The notes below the pieces were generated by a model. It did no database searches and was not told the DNA's origin. It saw only the letters and a program-made list of their open reading frames with translations. From Gammaproteobacteria bacterium (GTDB lineage Bacteria; Pseudomonadota; Gammaproteobacteria; UBA6429; Thiohalophilaceae): DNA of 6,196 nt. Position 1 is the stretch's first letter. Every line of letters starts with the position of its first letter. Location: NCBI GenBank assembly GCA_030593785.1, contig JAUVGM010000151.1:1-6196 (forward strand). The letters run 5' to 3'. Shown here piece by piece: positions 1-4,901 of this stretch. The position numbers and the translations under genes were made by a program.

Positions 1-390
1 ACAACGCCTGCAAATGTTGAAGCATTACTTGTACACACATTAGGTAAGGAATCTATGGATTGGTTTGAAGTCATTGCAGCGGGCGAGATAGTGCCAGCCA
101 AAAAACCTGCTCCGGATAATTATGATTTTGCTTTGCAAGAATTGGGATTAACTGCGGATGAGTGTATTGCATTTGAAGATTCACGTAATGGGATTTTGTC
201 ATCGTTAGGAGCAAAGCTGAAAACAATCATTACAATTAATGATTATACCAAAGATCATGACTTTACCGGAGCAGCAATAGTACTGGATCAATATGGAGAA
301 CCTGATTCACCGTTCAATGTTCTTGAAGGTGATGCTCATGGATTTAATTATCTCAATATCGATATGGTGAAATCACTTCATTCTGCTTAA
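1..390 (+). CDS. CbbY-like HAD-superfamily phosphatase, 5'-truncated
   Basis: This is the C-terminal part of a haloacid-dehalogenase hydrolase. The open frame runs in from base 1, so the Met at 55 is internal and the true start lies outside the window. HAD motifs are visible in order: the opening residues TTPANVEALL (motif II Thr region), KKPAPDNY (motif III Lys) and AFEDSRNG (motif IV acidic residues). The tail, with GEPDSPFNVLEGD, resembles proteobacterial CbbY-like proteins. Characterised CbbY enzymes dephosphorylate xylulose 1,5-bisphosphate, a Rubisco inhibitor. Related HADs act on other sugar phosphates or phosphoglycolate, so the substrate here is inferred. The cap domain and motif I (nucleophile Asp) are not in view, so activity cannot be judged. 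A palindromic repeat begins about six bases after the TAA stop. Confidence 0.85.
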   Translation, partial: TTPANVEALLVHTLGKESMDWFEVIAAGEIVPAKKPAPDNYDFALQELGLTADECIAFEDSRNGILSSLGAKLKTIITINDYTKDHDFTGAAIVLDQYGEPDSPFNVLEGDAHGFNYLNIDMVKSLHSA

Positions 391-395
391 ATACT

Positions 396-545
396 TGTCA
401 TTGCGAGCGATAGCGCGGCAATCTGCAGCTACGAAGTTCTTATCATGAGATTGCCGCAGTCACTTTGTTTCCTCGATGCCAGAACGTATGGAATACGTTA
501 GGGTAATGCTGAACGAACCGCGCAGCGGTTCTATAGTGCAATGAC
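396..545. repeat. Composite palindromic repeat, copy 1
   Basis: This element fills most of the gap between the HAD gene and the aminotransferase. Outer inverted repeats are gtcattgcg (397-405) and tgcaatgac (537-545), 8 of 9 paired. An inner perfect 10-bp stem pairs gcggcaatct (415-424) with agattgccgc (448-457) around a 23-base spacer. Two further perfect 7-bp hairpins with three-base loops follow: 483-489/493-499 (aacgtat/atacgtt) and 515-521/525-531 (gaaccgc/gcggttc). The left part aligns with the repeat at 4045-4159. The cattgcgag...ggcaatct pattern resembles dispersed palindromes found in many bacterial genomes. No transposase or coding frame is present. It could be a REP/MITE-like non-autonomous element, and as RNA it could protect or end the upstream transcript. 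Confidence 0.8.
509..537 (+). promoter_or_regulatory. Possible promoter inside repeat, for the aminotransferase
   Basis: TATAGT at 532-537 matches the -10 consensus at 5 of 6 bases. CTGAAC at 509-514 matches TTGACA at only 3 of 6. The spacing is 17 bp, and the spacer is exactly the 7-bp hairpin at 515-531. Transcription would begin near 544, leaving a leader of about 22 bases before the ATG at 567. The weak -35 makes this tentative. Confidence 0.25.
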
Positions 546-566
546 CTGCTGTAGGCTATTAACAAT

Positions 567-1721
567 ATGACAACCTCATCACGCATTAATGATATTCAAC
601 CCTTCCATGTTATGGCGTTGCTCGCACGAGCGAAAGAATTAGAAGCTGAAGGCAAAGATATTATTCACATGGAAATTGGTGAACCTGATTTCCCAACACC
701 AGCACCTATTGTAGAAGCGGGTATAGCAGCAATCAGTGGCGGGAATGTGCATTATACTCCCGCTGTTGGATTAAAGGAGTTGCGTGAAACAATATCAAGA
801 TTTTATAAAACACGTTATAACGTTTCAATATCTGCAAGTCGAGTGGTGATTACTCCCGGTGCATCAGGTGCTTTAATGTTAGCTCTCGGCGTTATTATGC
901 AAGAAGGGGAGGAAGTGCTGTTGGCTGATCCTGGTTATCCCTGCAATCGTAATTTTGTACGTTTCTTATCGGGTAAAACACGATCTGTTTCTGTTGATGC
1001 TACTACTGATTATCAACTTACCTTAAAGCACTTAAGAGATAACTGGGAATCGAATACTGCTGCAGTCATCATTGCATCACCTTCTAACCCCACCGGAACA
1101 TTATTAGAAAAAGATGAACTTGTTGCGATGGCTAAGTTTGTTAGCGAGCAGGGAGCTTATCTTATTGTTGATGAAATTTATCATGGGCTTGTTTATAGCG
1201 GAGAATACGATACTGCGTTAGCCATGGATAAAAACATTATTGTTATTAATAGTTTTTCTAAATATTTTAATATGACAGGGTGGCGTCTCGGTTGGCTTGT
1301 TGCCCCGGAAAAATTAATCAGTGATTTGGATAAGCTTGCACAAAATATTTTTCTTGCCGCTCCGACACCTGCGCAGCATGCTGCATTAGCTGCATTTAAA
1401 CCAGAAACAATATTAATACTTGAATCACATAAAGAAGAATTTAAACAACGGCGTGATTTTTTATTACCTAAGTTGAAAGAGTTAGGTTTTAAAATTGAAG
1501 TTGAACCACAAGGCGCGTTTTATATTTATGCAAGCTGTGAAAAGTTTAGTAAAGACAGTTACAAGTTTGCCTATGAATTGCTCGAAAATATCGGTGTTGC
1601 AATAACACCGGGTAAAGATTTTGGAACTAATAAAGCAAATACCTTTGTGCGCTTCGCCTATACTACTTCTATAGACCGTCTTGAAGAAGCAATGCAACGG
1701 CTAACCAGGTACCTGGCTTAA
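567..1721 (+). CDS. PLP-dependent aminotransferase, class I/II
   Basis: The 384-residue protein has the normal length for a fold-type I aminotransferase (COG0436-like), a cytosolic enzyme moving amino groups between an amino acid and a 2-oxoacid. Visible family signatures are GEPDFPTP (38-45) near the substrate site, HYTPAVGLKELR (62-73), SPSNPTG with cofactor-contacting Asn174, VDEIYHGL with Asp202 and Tyr205, and NSFSKYFNMTGWRLGW, where Lys232 should form the Schiff base and Arg240 should contact the PLP phosphate. Arg362 in FVRFAY is the expected carboxylate-binding Arg. No key residue is missing. The ATG at 567 puts INDIQPFHVM near the N-terminus as in relatives, although no strong Shine-Dalgarno is present. 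Substrate (aspartate, alanine, aromatic or other) cannot be assigned. The DUF2007-type gene follows 15 bases after the stop and is probably co-transcribed. Confidence 0.92.
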   Translation: MTTSSRINDIQPFHVMALLARAKELEAEGKDIIHMEIGEPDFPTPAPIVEAGIAAISGGNVHYTPAVGLKELRETISRFYKTRYNVSISASRVVITPGASGALMLALGVIMQEGEEVLLADPGYPCNRNFVRFLSGKTRSVSVDATTDYQLTLKHLRDNWESNTAAVIIASPSNPTGTLLEKDELVAMAKFVSEQGAYLIVDEIYHGLVYSGEYDTALAMDKNIIVINSFSKYFNMTGWRLGWLVAPEKLISDLDKLAQNIFLAAPTPAQHAALAAFKPETILILESHKEEFKQRRDFLLPKLKELGFKIEVEPQGAFYIYASCEKFSKDSYKFAYELLENIGVAITPGKDFGTNKANTFVRFAYTTSIDRLEEAMQRLTRYLA

Positions 1722-1724
1722 ATT

Positions 1725-1729
1725 AGGAG
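1725..1729 (+). promoter_or_regulatory. Ribosome binding site of the DUF2007-type gene
   Basis: AGGAG lies seven bases before the ATG at 1737 and three bases after the aminotransferase stop. It is the best Shine-Dalgarno in the window, fixes this start, and lets the small gene be translated independently from a shared message. Confidence 0.75.
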
Positions 1730-1736
1730 TTTAATC

Positions 1737-1964
1737 ATGGTCAAAGTTTTTACCGCAAAAAACAGTATCGAAGCTAATATCGTAAAAGGTATGTTAGAAG
1801 CTAACGGTATTCCTGCCTATGTCGAAGGCGAATACTTGCAAGGTGCGATTGGTGAACTTGCTGCGATAGACTTTGCATTTGTAAGTGTCGATGATATCAA
1901 CGAGTCCAAAGCCTTAAATATAGTTAATGAATATGAAACAGGAACCTATTCTATTTCTGTTTAG
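1737..1964 (+). CDS. DUF2007-type small protein (putative signal-transducing)
   Basis: This 75-residue soluble protein has no signal peptide or membrane segment. It matches the DUF2007 pattern (Pfam PF09413): an N-terminal strand VKVFTAKNSIEANIVKGMLEANGIPAYVEGE, a short variable loop, then a strand-helix segment FAFVSVDDINESKALNIVNEYE. The fold is a small alpha/beta domain related to ferredoxin-like regulatory domains. Pfam describes the family as a putative prokaryotic signal-transducing protein, and no biochemical activity is established. It follows the aminotransferase by 15 bases with its own strong AGGAG, so the two are probably one operon. The family assignment is from remembered sequence pattern. 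A functional link to the aminotransferase is inference only. Confidence 0.8.
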   Translation: MVKVFTAKNSIEANIVKGMLEANGIPAYVEGEYLQGAIGELAAIDFAFVSVDDINESKALNIVNEYETGTYSISV

Positions 1965-2005
1965 TTGGAAATGGTTTTTATATAAAAATTTTATGTGACA
2001 AAAAT

Positions 2006-2026
2006 TAACACTTTTATGGAGTGTTA
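2006..2026. other. 7-bp dyad symmetry between the DUF2007-type and HD-GYP genes
   Basis: taacact (2006-2012) pairs perfectly with agtgtta (2020-2026) around a seven-base loop. No T-run follows on the + strand. Read on the minus strand the stem is followed by a five-T run, but no minus-strand gene ends here. It lies about 15 bases upstream of the candidate promoter at 2041-2069, so it could be an operator or simply chance. Confidence 0.35.
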
Positions 2027-2040
2027 CTCTGCAAGTATAT

Positions 2041-2069
2041 TTGGTGATTTATTATAATATCCTTATACT
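2041..2069 (+). promoter_or_regulatory. Candidate sigma-70 promoter of the HD-GYP gene
   Basis: TTGGTG (2041-2046) and TATACT (2064-2069) are separated by 17 bp. The -10 matches at 5 of 6 bases and the -35 has the conserved TTG. Transcription would begin near 2076, about 26 bases before the ATG. A perfect TATAAT at 2053-2058 is an alternative -10 but has only a poor -35 (ctgcaa, 2029-2034, 18-bp spacing). Confidence 0.4.
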
Positions 2070-2101
2070 CAAAAGAATATTGGTACACGTTTAGGTAAAC
2101 T

Positions 2102-3229
2102 ATGTCTGAATATCATGATGTCCTCGAAGAGCTTAATAAACATACTTCATTACACGATAAAGTAATAACAGCTCATAAATCCATACGTGAAATATTTCCT
2201 TTTATTGTTCGTATTGCGATCACCATTTATGATCCGGATACAAATATACTTAAAACATATTTACACAGCAGCGGTGATGACAACCCTCTGAATCATTACC
2301 AGGCTTCACTTGATGATGCGCCTTCTCTCAAAGCTATTCTTGATAAAGGACTACCACGCATTGTTAATAACTTACTTACCTTTGAGGAAGGGGAAAATGA
2401 ACACACTAAAAGAATAGGTCGTCAGGGGTATGCTGCAAGCTATACATTGCCGATGTTCAATAATGGTGCTTTTTTTGGTTTTATCTTCTTTAACTCTGAT
2501 AAGACCGATGTTTTTACAGATAGTGTTTTACGCCAAATAGATGTTTATGCTCATTTGATTTCTTTAGCAGTTATTAATGAGTTAACTTCTATTCATACTT
2601 TAACTGCTGCCGTTAAGACAACAAGTCGTATTACTCACCTTCGTGATCCGGAAACAGGCAGCCATCTTGATCGTATGTCTCGTTACAGCCGTCTTATCGC
2701 AACCATATTGGCAGATGAATATAATTTGGATGACGTTTACATAGAACATATCTTTATGTTTTCACCTTTACATGATATTGGAAAAATAAGCATACCTGAC
2801 AATATTCTGTTAAAGCCCGGAAAACTAACGGATAAAGAAAGAACTATTATGAAAACACATGCTGTCAAAGGCAGAGAGATGATTGATGATCTTCTCAAAA
2901 ATTTCGGTCTTGAGAATATTGAATATATAGATATGCTACGTAATATAGCAGAGTTACATCACGAAGCGATCAATGGCTCTGGTTACCCTTCTGGAATAAA
3001 AGGTAATGCAATTCCAATTGAGGCACGTATTGTCGCAGTTGCAGATGTGTTTGATGCTTTAACCAGTGCTCGCCCTTATAAGGAAGCATGGAGTAATGAG
3101 AAAGCCATTAATACTTTAAAAAGTCTGGCAGGAAAAACACTTGATCAAGATTGTGTAAATGCATTATTACAAAACATGGATCAAATTGAGATAATTCAAC
3201 AGCAATTTGTTGAAAATTCTTATGGGTAA
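2102..3229 (+). CDS. GAF and HD-GYP domain protein, likely c-di-GMP phosphodiesterase
   Basis: The 375-residue cytosolic protein has an N-terminal GAF-like sensor (about 20-160, with the typical SYTLPMFNNGAFFGFIFF core) joined to a C-terminal HD-GYP domain (about 165-365). Expected metal ligands are all present: Glu184 and His188 (DPETGSH), His224-Asp225 with Lys228 (LHDIGK), His253, His286-His287 and Asp315. Arg324 and Lys327 (SARPYK) fit cyclic-di-nucleotide contacts known in the family. The signature reads HHEAINGSGYP, so Asn291 replaces the common Asp of the DGxGYP motif while GYP itself (294-296) is intact. HD-GYP enzymes hydrolyse c-di-GMP, mostly to GMP, and the GAF ligand is unknown. 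No receiver or membrane domain is present. AGG at 2093-2095 gives a moderate ribosome site. The gene converges on mtgA with a 31-base gap and no clear terminator between them. Confidence 0.9.
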   Translation: MSEYHDVLEELNKHTSLHDKVITAHKSIREIFPFIVRIAITIYDPDTNILKTYLHSSGDDNPLNHYQASLDDAPSLKAILDKGLPRIVNNLLTFEEGENEHTKRIGRQGYAASYTLPMFNNGAFFGFIFFNSDKTDVFTDSVLRQIDVYAHLISLAVINELTSIHTLTAAVKTTSRITHLRDPETGSHLDRMSRYSRLIATILADEYNLDDVYIEHIFMFSPLHDIGKISIPDNILLKPGKLTDKERTIMKTHAVKGREMIDDLLKNFGLENIEYIDMLRNIAELHHEAINGSGYPSGIKGNAIPIEARIVAVADVFDALTSARPYKEAWSNEKAINTLKSLAGKTLDQDCVNALLQNMDQIEIIQQQFVENSYG

Positions 3230-3260
3230 GTTAGTTTTAATATTGCTCCGGCAGTGCTTT

Positions 3261-3992
3261 TTAAAAATACCTTCCAATTTTTTTAACCCGTTTTAAGAAA
3301 AATTTTGTTCGACTTTTAGGGTTGTGTTTTACCGGTGAAGGTAATGTTGCTGCAAGTTCAACAGCTTGCCTAACAGACAAGCGCGAAGCGGGTATTCCCC
3401 AGTAGTATTGGGCAGCAGCATTCACGCCATAAATACCGCGTCCAAACTCAGCAATGTTTAAATATAACGAAAGTATACGTTGTTTACTTAAATTGCGTTC
3501 CATTCCGATTGTTAAAACAAATTCATGCCATTTACGAAATGGGTTTCGTGATGGACTGAGAAAAATATTTTTAATTGTTTGTTGCGAGATAGTACTGCCA
3601 CCATAAACAAAACGATTTTTTGATAAGTTGTATTCCATTGCTTCTTTTAAAGCATCGGTATCAATACCACTGTGAGAGTAAAAACGGGCATCTTCAGCAA
3701 CAATGAGCGCGCGAGTCATGTGTTTTGGAATTTTATTTATTGATACGGGTTGCCAATGTAAACGAGGCCAATCGCGGTGACGATAATGTTCAGAAATATA
3801 ATTGCGAATAAAGTTAGATTGTTGAATAGGACCTTCGGCGTATATTTTCCAATCTGGCCATATGCCAATTAAGTAGCCTGTATCCATCACCAAAATAAGC
3901 AAAAGAACTTTCCAGCTTATTTTAAACGTCCTGACAACATTGGGTAAGGAGAAAAAATTTTTAGATGATTTTTTAACTTTACTAAAGAACAT
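3261..3992 (-). CDS. mtgA: Monofunctional biosynthetic peptidoglycan transglycosylase
   Basis: The 243-residue inner-membrane protein polymerises lipid II into glycan strands without a transpeptidase domain. Its length matches E. coli MtgA (about 242). A basic N-terminus is followed by a single membrane anchor at about 27-47, with the rest periplasmic. GT51 motifs appear in order: VAEDARFYSHSGID with catalytic Glu100, GGSTISQQTIKN (131-142), RKWHEF with the second Glu157, and SKQRILSLYLNIAEFGRGIYGV (169-190). The Thr after QQ, where bifunctional PBPs usually have Leu, is typical of MtgA. The C-terminus stops soon after the last conserved helix and is slightly shorter than in E. coli. No strong Shine-Dalgarno precedes the ATG. 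The upstream gap holds the second repeat copy, so this gene probably has its own promoter. Confidence 0.93.
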   Translation of the reverse strand: MFFSKVKKSSKNFFSLPNVVRTFKISWKVLLLILVMDTGYLIGIWPDWKIYAEGPIQQSNFIRNYISEHYRHRDWPRLHWQPVSINKIPKHMTRALIVAEDARFYSHSGIDTDALKEAMEYNLSKNRFVYGGSTISQQTIKNIFLSPSRNPFRKWHEFVLTIGMERNLSKQRILSLYLNIAEFGRGIYGVNAAAQYYWGIPASRLSVRQAVELAATLPSPVKHNPKSRTKFFLKRVKKIGRYF

Positions 3993-4044
3993 GTTTATAA
4001 AACACCGGTTTATAATTTAAGAAAAACAATATAATTAAACTCTT

Positions 4045-4159
4045 CTGTCATTGCGAGGAGGAATTAAAAAAGTATTTTTTAATTCTGACGTGGCAATCTC
4101 AAGTTAAGTTATCTTGAACATAAGATTGCCGCGGTAATTTTATTCACTCGCAATGACAG
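4045..4159. repeat. Palindromic repeat, copy 2
   Basis: Perfect 13-bp terminal inverted repeats, ctgtcattgcgag (4045-4057) and ctcgcaatgacag (4147-4159), enclose an inner stem of ggcaatct (4092-4099) and agattgcc (4123-4130), extendable to 4089-4133 with one G-T pair. The central spacer is 23 bases, the same as in copy 1 at 396-545. The left arm carries an extra perfect 11-bp hairpin (4061-4071 with 4075-4085) with a three-base gta loop. The element ends four bases before the stop codon of the cysZ-like gene, so it forms that gene's 3' region and also lies upstream of mtgA. The rest of the 171-base gap (3993-4044) is AT-rich with no gene. It is probably a non-autonomous dispersed palindrome that could fold as RNA and limit read-through or 3' decay. 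Confidence 0.85.
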
Positions 4160-4163
4160 GCTT

Positions 4164-4901
4164 TTAGGATTTAAATTCATTAAGATACATTTTAGTTGCG
4201 CCAGCAACGGCAACAGGCATTACCAAAAAGTTCACTATAGGAATTAATGTTGCTAGCATCACCATCGAACCAAAACCTAAAGATAAGAATCTTTTATTTG
4301 CCAGTTTTTCTCTTATGTGGCGAAAGGCAACACCATGATTTGCCATTGGGAAGTCAGCGTACTCTAAAGTTAATACCCAAACAGTATAGAGCATCCATAG
4401 TACAGCTACTAAAGGTGCTATCAAAGGAAAGGCGAATGATATCAGAGAGAGAAAAGCCAATGGCATCATTAAATATAAAGAATATTTTAGTTTAATAAAC
4501 TCGTTACCAATTGCGAATTTAGCTTCTTCAATAAATTTTTTACTTGTAGGTACGTTTTCTTCACCGCTAAGATGCCGTTCAACAGCAGCAGCAAGTGGGC
4601 CATTAAAGGGGGCAGCAAGAATATTAGCAATAATAGAAAAGCTAAAAAATACGAGGCCGTAAAAAGTTAAAGCAAACAGTGGCCACATAATCCATTCCAG
4701 CCAGCCTAACCAACTGGGTAGATCAGACAATGCCCAGGCAATAAATATTTCAAATTGATTTATTGCAAACCATAAACCGGCACTAAAGATTATGATGTTA
4801 ATAAGTAATGGCATGAATACATAGCGACGGATCTTGTTTGTATTTATTAGCCCTAAGCCACTGAGAAAGTAAGATGCGCCAGAAAAGGGATTACTGATCA
4901 T
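4164..4901 (-). CDS. cysZ: CysZ-like (EI24 family) membrane protein, putative sulfate permease
   Basis: The 245-residue integral membrane protein has hydrophobic stretches at about 26-47, 67-97, 142-177 and 205-236. Family landmarks are the N-terminal NPFSGASYFLSGLGL, the RRYVFMPLLIN entry into the first membrane helix, ANILAAPFNGPLAAAVE (92-108), and EYADFPMANHGVAFRHIREKL (180-200). In E. coli CysZ mediates sulfate uptake for cysteine synthesis, and related EI24-domain proteins are often annotated only by homology. The start at 4901 gives the usual CysZ N-terminus. Its ATG overlaps the kinase TGA (4898-4901), so the pair is very likely translationally coupled. No cysteine-biosynthesis gene is visible nearby, so sulfate transport is the family-level expectation rather than something the context supports. 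Confidence 0.85.
   Translation of the reverse strand: MISNPFSGASYFLSGLGLINTNKIRRYVFMPLLINIIIFSAGLWFAINQFEIFIAWALSDLPSWLGWLEWIMWPLFALTFYGLVFFSFSIIANILAAPFNGPLAAAVERHLSGEENVPTSKKFIEEAKFAIGNEFIKLKYSLYLMMPLAFLSLISFAFPLIAPLVAVLWMLYTVWVLTLEYADFPMANHGVAFRHIREKLANKRFLSLGFGSMVMLATLIPIVNFLVMPVAVAGATKMYLNEFKS

Noticed and set aside
396..545. CRISPR array or small RNA gene in the 391-566 gap
   Set aside because: There are nested inverted repeats but no regularly spaced direct repeats, and no match to a known RNA family could be recognised by eye.
1482..1697. Minus-strand open frame of 71 residues inside the aminotransferase
   Set aside because: It lies wholly antisense to a well-supported enzyme gene and shows no recognisable domain, so it is a shadow frame.
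1994..2012. Possible CRP-like site (tgtga followed by an AT-rich stretch and taaca)
   Set aside because: The right half does not match TCACA, and the AT-rich background makes a half-site unremarkable.
3230..3268. Bidirectional terminator between the HD-GYP gene and mtgA
   Set aside because: The only symmetry is tttttaaaaa (3258-3267) with no loop, and no GC-rich stem next to a T-run was found.
3993..4015. Two gtttataa copies offset by 15 bp upstream of mtgA
   Set aside because: Eight-base AT-rich repeats are expected by chance here, and neither sits convincingly relative to a promoter.
4247..4495. Plus-strand open frame of 82 residues opposite the cysZ-like gene
   Set aside because: Antisense to a clear membrane-protein gene, with no family resemblance.
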